Source: Desulfurivibrio dismutans (lineage in GTDB: Bacteria; Desulfobacterota; Desulfobulbia; Desulfobulbales; Desulfurivibrionaceae). Taken from it: DNA of 64,000 bases. The position numbers and the translations under genes are program-made. The notes beneath the pieces were generated by a model that was given only the letters and a program-made list of their open reading frames with translations, made no database searches and was not told the DNA's origin. The number at the start of each line of letters is the position of its first letter. Positions within the stretch are counted from its first letter, which is position 1. The stretch is from NCBI RefSeq assembly GCF_029210385.1, contig NZ_JARGDQ010000007.1, forward strand, positions 62,001 to 126,000. Reading direction: 5' to 3'. Of this stretch, positions 9,139 through 16,955 are shown in pieces.

Positions 9139-10806
9139 TTACATACTCTCGGGGGCGCTCACCCCGATCAGCCGCAGGCCGTTGGCAAAAACCACCCGCA
9201 GGGCCAGGGCCAGGGCCAACCTAACCTGGCTTAACTGCTCGTCTTCCCCGACGATCCGATGACGATTGTAATAACCATGGAACCTGGCCGCCAGGTCCTG
9301 GAGGTAAAAAACGATACGGTGAGGCTCCAGGGCGACGGCGGCAGTCTCCAGCAGAGAAGGCAGCCCTGCCATGGCCTGCAGCAGTTCCAGTTCTTCAGCT
9401 AAATCCAGACGGGAAAAATCAATCTCCGCCACCGCCACCGGTGTCAGCCCCTTTTCCCTGGCCTGGCGCTGGATGCTGCAGAGGCGGGCATGGGCGTACT
9501 GGACGTAATAAACCGGGTTTTCCTGTCCCTCCTTGGTGGCCAGATTCAGGTCGAACTCCAACTGGCTGTCGGCCTTGCGCATGAGGAAAAAAAAGCGGGT
9601 GACATCGGCCCCCACCAGATCCAGCAACTCATCGACGGTGACGAAGGTGGCCTTGCGGGTGGACATCTTCACCTGCTGGCCATCGCGCATCAGGGTAACA
9701 AACTGGTGAATCACCGTGGTCACCTTGCCCGGGTCGTAGCCCAGAGCCTTGATCCCGGCCATCACATCAGGCACCGTGGCGATATGGTCGGAGCCCAGCA
9801 CGTTGACCAACCAGTCATAGCCGCGCCGCATTTTCTCCCGGTGATAGGCGATATCCGGCAGACGGTAGGTAGGCTCCCCGCTGGATTTAATAATCACCCG
9901 GTCCTGCTCCAGCCCGAATTCGGTGGTCTTGAACCACACCGCCCCGTCCTGGTCATAAACCAGACCCTGGTCGCGCAAGTTGGCCACCACCTCATCCACC
10001 AGGCCTTGCTCATACAGGGTGTGTTCGTTGTAATAATTATCGAACTTGATACCCAGGCGGGCCAGGGTGGCATTGATATCGGCAAAAATCACCTCTTCCG
10101 CCTTTTTGGTAAACGGCAGATGATCGGACACCTCTTTCAAGGCCTCGCCCTGTTCATCCACCAGGGCCAGGGCAATCTCCCGGATATACTCCCCCTGGTA
10201 ACCGTCCTCGGGAAATTCGTAAGGGACCCCCAGCAGATCCAGATAGCGGGCCCGCACCGATTCCCCCAGCACCCGCATCTGGCGGCCGGCGTCGTTATAA
10301 TAGTACTCCCGGGTCACCGTGTAGCCGGCGGCACTGAGCAGACGGGCAATGGCATCCCCCAGCACCGCCTGGCGGCCATGCCCCACACTCAAAGGACCGG
10401 TGGGGTTGGCACTGACAAACTCCACCAGCACTTCGCGACCCGCACCGCTGCTGCAACGGCCGAATTCTTCCCCCTGTTCCAGAATAACCGGCACCACCGC
10501 CTGCCAGACTGCCGGTTTGACAAAGCAGTTGACAAAACCGGGCCCGGCCACCTCCACCCGCTGGAACAGATCACCGGTGTTGGCCGGGTCGCTGAGCAGC
10601 CCCACCAGGGCCTCGGCGATTTCCCGGGGCTTGCGTTTTTCCCGACCGGCGGCCACCATGGCCAAATTGGTGGCAAAATCCCCCTGTCCGGCCCGCTTGG
10701 GCTCCTCTACTGCATAATCACCGGCAGCCGCCTCGGTCCATAATTTTTGTTCGACGCCCAGGGCGAAACAGCGGTCAATGGCCGCCTGAACCCGTGTCTT
10801 GATCAT
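9139..10806 (-). CDS. argS: Arginyl-tRNA synthetase
   Basis: Class I synthetase charging tRNA-Arg. The 555 residues contain the HIGH-type motif in NPTGPLSVGHGRQAV (about 130-145), the KMSKS-type string VKMSTRKATF near 377, and the C-terminal DALR anticodon-binding domain with AARFHGYYNRHRIV. ATG at 10806 follows AAGGAATTTAGC. First gene of the argS-to-secA group; alr lies 39 bases upstream on the same strand. Confidence 0.97.
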   Translation of the reverse strand: MIKTRVQAAIDRCFALGVEQKLWTEAAAGDYAVEEPKRAGQGDFATNLAMVAAGREKRKPREIAEALVGLLSDPANTGDLFQRVEVAGPGFVNCFVKPAVWQAVVPVILEQGEEFGRCSSGAGREVLVEFVSANPTGPLSVGHGRQAVLGDAIARLLSAAGYTVTREYYYNDAGRQMRVLGESVRARYLDLLGVPYEFPEDGYQGEYIREIALALVDEQGEALKEVSDHLPFTKKAEEVIFADINATLARLGIKFDNYYNEHTLYEQGLVDEVVANLRDQGLVYDQDGAVWFKTTEFGLEQDRVIIKSSGEPTYRLPDIAYHREKMRRGYDWLVNVLGSDHIATVPDVMAGIKALGYDPGKVTTVIHQFVTLMRDGQQVKMSTRKATFVTVDELLDLVGADVTRFFFLMRKADSQLEFDLNLATKEGQENPVYYVQYAHARLCSIQRQAREKGLTPVAVAEIDFSRLDLAEELELLQAMAGLPSLLETAAVALEPHRIVFYLQDLAARFHGYYNRHRIVGEDEQLSQVRLALALALRVVFANGLRLIGVSAPESM

Positions 10807-10845
10807 CGTTGCTAAATTCCTTAAGAAAAAAGTAAAAATTTCCGG

Positions 10846-11988
10846 TTAACTTAACGGGCCGTAAACCCGCTGGTTCATGGCGCCAATACGGCACAAAATC
10901 TCGTAACTGATGGTCCCGTGCCAGGCGGCAAGCTCATCGGCACCGATAAACCCTTCTCCCTGGCGACCCAGAAAAACCGCCTCATCCCCGGCCTGCACCA
11001 GCGGCAGGGAGCTGATATCGGCCATACAGGCGTTCATGCAGATGGTGCCCAACAGCGGCGCCCGGTGACCTCTCAGCAAAACCTCGGCCCGGCCGCTGAT
11101 CCCGCGAGGGTAACCGTCGGCATACCCCACCGGCAGCACCGCCAGCCGGGTGCGACCGGAGGTCACATAACGGTGACCATAGCTGACCCCATGACCGGCA
11201 GGCAACTCCTTGACCTGCAGCACCCGACTGTGCAGGCTCATGGCCGGCTGCAGCGGCGGCACGACCCCAGCAAATTCCGCCGGCAAGGGAGAATAACCAT
11301 ACAGGCTGATCCCCGGGCGTACCAAATCGCCGTGGGCCCAAGGAAAACGCAGCAGGGCCGCCGAATTGGCCATGTGCAGCAGTGGCCGGGGAACATCGGC
11401 CGGCGGCAGACAGACCGCATATCCGGCCTGCAGCAGTTGCCACTGTTCCCGACAGCGTTCCTCCGCGCCGGGTACATCGGCCAGAGGGAAATGGGACATG
11501 AGGCCGGCCAAATGCAAGCCGGGCAGCCTGGCAATGAGCGCCGCCAACCGGGTAAGGTCAGTGGGAACCACGCCGAACCGGCCCATCCCGGCATCAAGTT
11601 TCAGATGAACCCCCACCATCCCGGCCCGCCTTTCGGCCAGGCGGGACAACTCCGCCAGCCCGGCGGGATCGAAAACCACCGGGCTCAATCGGTTTTCGAC
11701 CACCTCGGCCGCCTCTCCGGGGGCAACACCCAGCAGGAGCACCACCTCGCCTGCCAGCCCGGCCCGGCGCAGCCTGACCCCTTCTTCCACGGTGCCCACC
11801 CCGAAACAATCAGCCCCGGCCCGGGCAAAGGCCTCGGCCGCCGCCTCCAGGCCATGGCCGTAAGCATCGGCTTTGACCACCGCCATGATCCTGATCCCCG
11901 GCAGCAACCGGGAGCGCACCGCCTTAAAATTAGCCTGCAGAGCCTTAAGGTCGACCTGCACCGAATTATAAGAGGCGGCGCCCCTCAT
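10846..11988 (-). CDS. alr: Alanine racemase
   Basis: PLP enzyme that makes D-alanine for peptidoglycan. The 380 residues are standard. The PLP-binding lysine is K39 in VVKADAYGHG, the catalytic tyrosine lies in GVSYGHRY, and GYADGYPRG follows. An open frame extends upstream to 12144 but that stretch is Gly/Pro-rich and overlaps the neighbouring gene; the ATG at 11988 gives the family's proper N-terminus and a 4-base ATGA overlap with the upstream membrane-protein gene, which implies translational coupling. Confidence 0.96.
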   Translation of the reverse strand: MRGAASYNSVQVDLKALQANFKAVRSRLLPGIRIMAVVKADAYGHGLEAAAEAFARAGADCFGVGTVEEGVRLRRAGLAGEVVLLLGVAPGEAAEVVENRLSPVVFDPAGLAELSRLAERRAGMVGVHLKLDAGMGRFGVVPTDLTRLAALIARLPGLHLAGLMSHFPLADVPGAEERCREQWQLLQAGYAVCLPPADVPRPLLHMANSAALLRFPWAHGDLVRPGISLYGYSPLPAEFAGVVPPLQPAMSLHSRVLQVKELPAGHGVSYGHRYVTSGRTRLAVLPVGYADGYPRGISGRAEVLLRGHRAPLLGTICMNACMADISSLPLVQAGDEAVFLGRQGEGFIGADELAAWHGTISYEILCRIGAMNQRVYGPLS

Positions 11989-12419
11989 GCCGGCCGCCTG
12001 CGAGACCACTGGCGCCAGAACAGCCCGCTGGCCAGCAGCAGGGACAGCCCCACCGCCAGGTAAATCAGGGCCACCCAGAACTCCGGCAAACCAAACCCCC
12101 GCAGGACGCGCCCGGCAACCATCATCACCACCACCAGGGCCCACATCTTAAACGAATACACTGCCCCCAGGCAGGTGTTTTCCTGCAGCGCCAGGATCCG
12201 GACAATATTTTTCCGGGCCGAAGGAATCAGCATAAAGTAAGCCTTCAGGGCGCCAGCGGCCAGTGCCACCAGGGGTGGCCAGTAGGCACCGTCGCCATAG
12301 AGCAGCACTCCCCTGATCAGCAGATAGACACCGATAAAGCTCCAGAGCACGGCGGCCAGCAGCAGGTGGGCCTGCACCGAGGCTCCTGGCTTGAAGCGCT
12401 GCGCGGCTTGGGTGAACAT
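11985..12419 (-). CDS. Four-helix inner-membrane protein, function unknown
   Basis: 144 residues from the ATG at 12419 (MFTQAAQRFKPGASV). Predicted membrane helices lie at about 16-37, 45-65, 85-107 and 112-133, with the basic loop SARKNIVRILALQEN between helices 2 and 3. I do not recognise the family. Its stop overlaps the alr start by four bases. The upstream leader holds an unusual interleaved inverted repeat that overlaps the likely ribosome site (GGGGAGG, 15 bases before ATG), so translation may be structure-controlled. Confidence 0.7.
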   Translation of the reverse strand: MFTQAAQRFKPGASVQAHLLLAAVLWSFIGVYLLIRGVLLYGDGAYWPPLVALAAGALKAYFMLIPSARKNIVRILALQENTCLGAVYSFKMWALVVVMMVAGRVLRGFGLPEFWVALIYLAVGLSLLLASGLFWRQWSRRRPA

Positions 12420-12436
12420 GACCAGTTTTCCGTGCC

Positions 12437-12497
12437 TCCCCGAGGCGGGATTACCAAACAAGAATAGGCATATCCCGCCTCGGGGACATGCCTATTC
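12437..12497 (-). promoter_or_regulatory. Interleaved inverted repeats, possible pseudoknot leader
   Basis: Two perfect inverted repeats are interleaved: a 14-bp pair (12437-12450 with 12473-12486, TCCCCGAGGCGGGA) and a 10-bp pair (12462-12471 with 12488-12497, GAATAGGCAT). On the minus-strand transcript the 10-bp stem closes a 16-base loop holding the sequence that pairs downstream, the order required for an H-type pseudoknot or for two exclusive hairpins. The 3' arm overlaps GGGGAGG before the membrane-protein/alr genes. It could also be a ferredoxin 3' end structure; no T-run follows. Confidence 0.6.
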
Positions 12498-12528
12498 ATC
12501 AGCAGCTTACACCAAGGTTTAGGCTACA

Positions 12529-12714
12529 TTAAACCTCGGTTACGGTGATGGCGCCTTCCGGGCAAACCTCAACGCAGGTCTCGCAACCCAGGCACTCATC
12601 CACGTTAACGGGATCAGCCTTGCCGTCAACCATTTCAAAAACCTGGGCCGGGCAGGCGTTTACGCACTCTTCATCACCGCTGCATTTGTCTTTGTCGACA
12701 TCAACTTGCCACAT
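12529..12714 (-). CDS. Ferredoxin with one CxxDxxC and one CxxCxxC cluster motif
   Basis: A 61-residue bacterial ferredoxin. The first motif is C11-SG-D14-EE-C17-VNA-C21-P: aspartate replaces the second cysteine. The second motif is complete (CLGCETCVEVCP). The length and D14 match Desulfovibrio africanus ferredoxin III, whose D14 site holds a [3Fe-4S] cluster that can take up a metal and become a four-metal cluster. It is expected to be a cytoplasmic low-potential electron carrier; partners are not apparent in the window. A good ribosome site (GGAGG) precedes ATG at 12714, and a structured leader lies further upstream. Confidence 0.93.
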   Translation of the reverse strand: MWQVDVDKDKCSGDEECVNACPAQVFEMVDGKADPVNVDECLGCETCVEVCPEGAITVTEV

Positions 12715-12755
12715 GATTCATTCCTCCGTGTTAACGAAATAATAAGTTAAATACA

Positions 12756-12831
12756 GGCTCGAAGCGGATCACCTTGTGGCGCTGGGGAAGCTGCGCGCAA
12801 TGCTCCACTCCCAACCAGATCACTTCGAGCC
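12756..12831 (-). promoter_or_regulatory. Hairpin leader of the ferredoxin mRNA
   Basis: GGCTCGAAG (12756-12764) and CTTCGAGCC (12823-12831) form a perfect outer stem extended by GATC/GATC with one bulge and enclosing about 50 bases with further local pairing. It starts about 12 bases after the predicted transcription start and ends 42 bases before the ferredoxin ATG. I do not recognise a known RNA class. The 12715-13076 gap holds this leader, two promoter-type signals and a short dyad but no gene that I can see. Confidence 0.5.
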
Positions 12832-12849
12832 ATCAATTTCCGACACTTT

Positions 12850-12878
12850 TCTCTAATGCACCGCCTTTTTTTTGTCAA
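12850..12878 (-). promoter_or_regulatory. Possible ferredoxin promoter
   Basis: Minus-strand TTGACA (12878-12873), a 17-base A-rich spacer and TAGAGA (12855-12850). The -35 is perfect but the -10 is weak. The predicted start near 12843 would place the hairpin leader at the extreme 5' end of the mRNA. Confidence 0.45.
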
Positions 12879-13033
12879 CATAAAAGCGGTGACGAATCCT
12901 TTGGTGGCGGTCCGGATGGCACCGGCCGGGAGCGCCTGTTGACCGCAACGCCCAAATAAGGTAGCTTTTCGTGGTTAAACGGCTATTTTCAGTTTTACAA
13001 CCACGCAGGTAATCACCGAGGTGGCAGAATATA

Positions 13034-13056
13034 TGACCTGATTCGTTAACAGGTCA
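13034..13056. promoter_or_regulatory. Short dyad, operator-like
   Basis: TGACCTG (13034-13040) and CAGGTCA (13050-13056) flank a 9-base AT-rich centre, 20 bases before the start codon of the following gene and just upstream of its CAGGAG ribosome site. It may be an operator or a translation-affecting hairpin; no regulator is identified. Confidence 0.35.
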
Positions 13057-13076
13057 ACCCATCAGGAGTACAACCG

Positions 13077-13433
13077 ATGAGCAAAGCTAACCCCCCGGCC
13101 AAGACCAAAAACAAGGGCCTGAGCGCCGAGAAATCAGAAGAAGCGATGATTGGCGGCATCATCGAGGGCAGCCCCGAGGCGGTGGGGGTGGCAGTGCTGC
13201 GCCTGGCCTGCGGCTGTCGCAAGATGGCAGCGGTGGACAAGGAGGGGGAGCCGGCCAGCAAGGTGGTCATTTACCGCGACAACGCCCTGAACGTCTGCGA
13301 TCAATGCCAGGAGGACAACGGCGCCTTCATCCGGGTCAAAGAGTCCTTCATCCACTGGACCGACCCCGCGCCGCCTGAGGAACAGCAAAAAAAGATTCGC
13401 GCCAAAGTTTTCGGCACCGTCACCACCCACTGA
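13077..13433 (+). CDS. Small zinc-ribbon-like protein of unknown function
   Basis: 118 residues with a basic, lysine-rich N-terminus (PPAKTKNKG), then two cysteine pairs, CGC near 46-48 and CDQC near 74-77, spaced as in a zinc ribbon. I do not recognise the family. The ATG has CAGGAG nine bases upstream. It ends four bases before the MinD-type ATPase gene, so the two are likely one operon and may act together. Confidence 0.65.
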   Translation: MSKANPPAKTKNKGLSAEKSEEAMIGGIIEGSPEAVGVAVLRLACGCRKMAAVDKEGEPASKVVIYRDNALNVCDQCQEDNGAFIRVKESFIHWTDPAPPEEQQKKIRAKVFGTVTTH

Positions 13434-13437
13434 CCCG

Positions 13438-14415
13438 ATGCAGAAACTCGGTGCCAGACCCGTCATCATCCCCATCGCCAGCGGCAAGGGCGGCGCGGGC
13501 AAAAGTGTTTTTGCCGCCAGCCTGGCCATTAATCTGGCCCGCCGTGGGGCCAGGGTGGTGGCGGCAGATCTCGACCTGGGCGGCTCCAACCTCCACACCT
13601 ATCTCGGCCTGCCCAACACCAACCCCGGGGTGGGCGATTTCCTCAAACAGCAACGCCGGGAACTGCAGAAACTGCTGGTTCCCACTTCTTTCAACGGCCT
13701 GCGTTTTCTCCCCGGCGATGGCAAAACCCCTTTCATGGCCAACATCCCCAGCCAGCAGCGTTTTCTGCTGCTGAGCCAATTGCAGCAGCTACCGGCCGAT
13801 TACGTGATCATCGACCTGGGAGCCGGCTCGGCCCTCAACACCATGAACCTCTTCGGCCTGGCCCGGAACGGTATTGTCATCACCACCCTGGACACCCCGG
13901 CCATGATGAACGCCCTGGTCTTTCTTCGCAACTTCATGTTCGCCAATATCATCAGCCTCACCGCCAAACGAGCACCCATTAAAAAGGATCTGCTGGCCGC
14001 CTACCGCCGCTCCGCCGGCGGGGCCAACCTGACGGTGGAGGAGGTCTACCGGCTGATCGAACGGCACGACCCCCTGCTGGCTCGGGAAACCAGGAAACGC
14101 TGCGGGGGCTTCCAGCCGCGACTGGTTTACAACATGGCCGATGAGGCCGAAGAACTGCAGGTGGCCCAGCGTATCGAAAGCACCATGAAAAAAAATCTCT
14201 CCCTGCAAAGCTCCACCCTGGGGCTACTATTCCATGACCCGGCCGTCCGGCTGGCAGTGAGGAAAAACCGGGTATTTCTGCAAGACCACCCAGACACCCC
14301 TTATGCCCGCGGCCTGGCGGCCATTACCGAACGTATTCTGCAGCCGCCCGCCGCCCCCCGCCTGGACGACCTGATCCGCGAAGCTGCGACTCACCGCGCA
14401 GCCCCGGCCCGGTAA
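13438..14415 (+). CDS. MinD/ParA-type P-loop ATPase
   Basis: 325 residues with the deviant Walker A GKGGAGKS (16-23), switch I-like DLDLGGSNLH, and Walker B-like YVIIDLGAGS near 117-126. Such ATPases dimerise on ATP and position or count structures (Min, FlhG) or carry metal clusters (Mrp). It lacks the CxxC of Mrp. An insert of about 70 residues after the third strand (RAPIKKDLLAAYRRSAGG...) is shared with MinD-like proteins of sulfate reducers. FlhG-type function is possible, but it is not next to the flagellar genes. Its 3' end overlaps the convergent cobB by 25 bases. Confidence 0.85.
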   Translation: MQKLGARPVIIPIASGKGGAGKSVFAASLAINLARRGARVVAADLDLGGSNLHTYLGLPNTNPGVGDFLKQQRRELQKLLVPTSFNGLRFLPGDGKTPFMANIPSQQRFLLLSQLQQLPADYVIIDLGAGSALNTMNLFGLARNGIVITTLDTPAMMNALVFLRNFMFANIISLTAKRAPIKKDLLAAYRRSAGGANLTVEEVYRLIERHDPLLARETRKRCGGFQPRLVYNMADEAEELQVAQRIESTMKKNLSLQSSTLGLLFHDPAVRLAVRKNRVFLQDHPDTPYARGLAAITERILQPPAAPRLDDLIREAATHRAAPAR

Positions 14416-15884
14416 GCCGCGGCGCGGGCCACCAGGGCCGGGGCCCATTCCGGGGTGCCCAGGGCGTGGATGTGGGTATAAAGGGCGAGCACATTGCCGA
14501 TGGTAAGGCCATCGCGGCCCTCGCTGAAGCCAACCCCCCGGGCCATGACCAGGGCCAGGCCGGCGGGGTCAATCGCCGCCTGCGTCACCGTCGAATAACG
14601 GAATTCATGCCCCCGGATCTCGGTGCCGGGGGCGTAAAATGGATTTTCCCGCTCCACCCGCAGCACCGTGTAGCCATGAGCCTGGGGCTTGCGCGCCAGC
14701 CCGAAGCGTACCGGAAAGACCCCGGCCAGGGAAAATTCCTGACCGTCCAGCACAATGGCCTCGCCAAGATAGATCAACCCCCCGCATTCAGCGTAAATTG
14801 GCAGACCGGCGGCCGCCGCCCGGCGCACCGATTCCCGGAAGGAAATATTGCTTGACAGCGCCGCCGCCGAGGTTTCCGGGAAACCACCCCCGATATAAAG
14901 TGCGTCCAGATCAGACGGCAAGGCCGCCGCCACCAGGGCATTGACCGGCACCAACTCCGCTCCCGCCGCCGTCAGGGCCTCCAGGTTGTCGGGGTAATAA
15001 AACTGAAAAGCGACATCCAACAGGTAGCCGATCCGCAACGACCCGGCCACCGTCCCAGCAGGCGCAACCTGCGGCACCCCGTGATCGTTTACGGGACCGA
15101 ACCTGCGGCTGGTTACCGAGGGTTTTATCTGGTCCGCCGGTTTCAACTTTCCGTTGACGTTCACGGCCCAACCGGCAACATCAGCCGCCCCGCCCATGGC
15201 AACAACAATCCGTTCCAGATCAAGACACTTTTCCGCCTGTTCGCCCAGCTCGAGCACGGCCCGGTTCGCCTCGCCATGCTCCACGGCGGGGGTCACCCCC
15301 AGGTGCCGCTGGGGGAAAAAATCCCGGCGGCTCCGGGGCACCGCCCCCAGCACCGGCAAGCCGGTATATCGTTCCACCGCCTGGCGGACGATACTTTCAT
15401 GGCGCGCCCCTCCCACCCGGTTCAGCACCACCCCGGCAATGGCCAGCTCAGGATCAAAATGACGACAACCCAGCACCTGGGCCGCCACGGTGCGGGTGGT
15501 CTTGGTGCAATCCACCACCAGCAGCACCGGCACCGCAAGCAACCGAGCCAACTCGGCGCTGCTGCAACTGCCCTCCACATCCACCCCGTCGAATAACCCC
15601 CGGTTGCCCTCCAGCACCGCCAGCTCCGCCCCGGCCAGATGCTCGGCAAAAGAGGCCCGAATCACCGATGCGGACATCAGGTAGGGGTCCAGATTATAAC
15701 AGGGGCGGCCGGCGGCCAGGGCCAGCCAGCCGGCATCGATATAATCCGGCCCTTTCTTGAAGACCGCCAGTAGATGACCGCGCCGCCTCAAGGCCGCAGC
15801 CAAACCCACCGCCACCACACTCTTTCCACTGCCGCCAGCCAGGCCGGCCACCAGCAGCCCGCCTGCCACTGCTTGCTCCGCCAT
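14391..15884 (-). CDS. cobB: Cobyrinate a,c-diamide synthase family (CobB/CbiA; DsrN-like possible)
   Basis: An ATP- and glutamine-dependent amidotransferase that amidates side chains of cobyrinate; a close paralogue, DsrN, amidates siroheme in sulfate reducers and cannot be told apart here. From ATG 15884 (GGGGAAG before it) the protein has 497 residues: P-loop AGLAGGSGKS (14-23), GPDYIDAGW, then a C-terminal class I glutaminase with the nucleophile in YAECGGLIYLGEA and a late histidine in YTHIHALG. The linker between the domains contains codons from a palindromic repeat (15063-15092), in frame. Upstream alternative starts to 15995 are possible but less typical. Confidence 0.92.
   Translation of the reverse strand: MAEQAVAGGLLVAGLAGGSGKSVVAVGLAAALRRRGHLLAVFKKGPDYIDAGWLALAAGRPCYNLDPYLMSASVIRASFAEHLAGAELAVLEGNRGLFDGVDVEGSCSSAELARLLAVPVLLVVDCTKTTRTVAAQVLGCRHFDPELAIAGVVLNRVGGARHESIVRQAVERYTGLPVLGAVPRSRRDFFPQRHLGVTPAVEHGEANRAVLELGEQAEKCLDLERIVVAMGGAADVAGWAVNVNGKLKPADQIKPSVTSRRFGPVNDHGVPQVAPAGTVAGSLRIGYLLDVAFQFYYPDNLEALTAAGAELVPVNALVAAALPSDLDALYIGGGFPETSAAALSSNISFRESVRRAAAAGLPIYAECGGLIYLGEAIVLDGQEFSLAGVFPVRFGLARKPQAHGYTVLRVERENPFYAPGTEIRGHEFRYSTVTQAAIDPAGLALVMARGVGFSEGRDGLTIGNVLALYTHIHALGTPEWAPALVARAAAYRAGAAR
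15063..15092. repeat. Family 2 repeat half-arm inside cobB
   Basis: Thirty bases within the cobB linker match the right arm of the family 2 palindrome at 61202-61231; CGCAACCTGCGGCACCCC is identical in both. The reading frame stays open (…NDHGVPQVAP…), so the element was accommodated in coding sequence. Confidence 0.7.
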
Positions 15885-16090
15885 ACTTTCTTCCCCACTG
15901 CCCACGGCAGTCGCTATTTTTTGCTCCACCCACCGGTTCTCCTTCATAACCACGGCCACTATACCTCTTCCCTTCCCGAGAAGCCAGAACCACAACTGCT
16001 CTTCCAGGGCCCATCAACGTCGGGCCACGCTTGTACAGGGGCCCGACCGCTTACCGTTTGCCCCCCTGTGATCAGTTACCTTACTTTTTT

Positions 16091-16223
16091 ATAACTATCC
16101 AGCTCATGCGGGGGTAACTGTTCAGCAGTGCCCCAGGTTGGGGCAAGCGGCCTGGCGCCGCGTACTGTTGGGTACGCAAGCCGGGCCGATCGCCCCAAGA
16201 TGGGGTGCTGCTGGACAGTTACA
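16091..16223. repeat. Family 2 long palindrome, class I arms
   Basis: GTAACTGTTCAGCAGTGCCC on the left answers GGGGTGCTGCTGGACAGTTAC on the right around the centre GCGTACTGTTGGGTACGC. It lies in the divergent gap between cobB and the TPR gene (15885-16316), which otherwise holds only the promoter noted next. Confidence 0.85.
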
Positions 16224-16230
16224 CTTTTTT

Positions 16231-16259
16231 TTGACCTGGGCTCCGGGCTGTGTTATCTT
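16231..16259 (+). promoter_or_regulatory. Promoter of the TPR-HEAT gene group
   Basis: TTGACC (16231-16236), a 17-base spacer and TATCTT (16254-16259), 58 bases before the TPR gene start and directly after the palindromic repeat. Confidence 0.5.
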
Positions 16260-16316
16260 TTTTGGTTTTGACCCTCACCATAAAAACAACACTTTGCCTA
16301 CCCCAGGGAAACTATC

Positions 16317-16955
16317 ATGTCGGAAAAAGCAGAAAGCCAAGAACAGTTAAACAAAATCATCGCCGAGCTGGAACAGAAATGTGCCGATAAGCCCAATAAT
16401 GTGCCCGCTCACCACCACCTGGCCCTGGTTTACCGCAAGGCGAACCGCATTGACGACGCCATCCGGGAACTGGAAAAGTGCCTGGAACTTGACAACCAGG
16501 CGGTGGAGGCCTATATCAACTTGGGTGCCATCTACTTCGAGCAGGGCAACCTGGACAAGGCTCTGGAGGTCAACCTCAACGCCATCAAGGTGCTGCCGGA
16601 AATGTCGCAGGCCCATAACAACATCGGCCTGATCAGGCAGCAGCAGGGTGAGGCGGCTGCCGCCATCGCCGCTTATGAAGAGGCGGTGCGCCACGATCCC
16701 AAGCTAACCAACGCCTGGGTCAACATGGCCTCCTGCCGGATCATGGCCGGCGAGTTCGACCAGGCGCGCCAGGCGGCCAAAGAGGCGATCAAGCTCGCCC
16801 CCGATTTCGGCATGGCCCATAACAACCTGGCCGTGGCCCATTACTACCTGGAACAATACCAGGAGGCCAAAGAGGCGGCCGACAAAGCCCAAAGCCTCGG
16901 CTACCCGGTGGACCCGCGCTTCCGGCAAGCGCTTGAAGAAGCCCTGACCACATGA
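16317..16955 (+). CDS. Tetratricopeptide repeat protein
   Basis: 212 residues made almost wholly of about five 34-residue TPR units (for example AIRELEKCLELD, ALEVNLNAIKVLP, AIAAYEEAVRHDP, ARQAAKEAIKLAP). No signal peptide or membrane helix, so cytosolic. TPR arrays bind partner proteins; the partner is not evident. Its last four bases overlap the start of the HEAT-type gene (ATGA), arguing that the two products work together. Confidence 0.88.
   Translation: MSEKAESQEQLNKIIAELEQKCADKPNNVPAHHHLALVYRKANRIDDAIRELEKCLELDNQAVEAYINLGAIYFEQGNLDKALEVNLNAIKVLPEMSQAHNNIGLIRQQQGEAAAAIAAYEEAVRHDPKLTNAWVNMASCRIMAGEFDQARQAAKEAIKLAPDFGMAHNNLAVAHYYLEQYQEAKEAADKAQSLGYPVDPRFRQALEEALTT

Noticed and set aside
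16091-16223. Family 2 palindromes considered as plain transcription terminators
   Set aside because: They lack T-runs, and occur in divergent gaps and inside operons as well as at gene ends.
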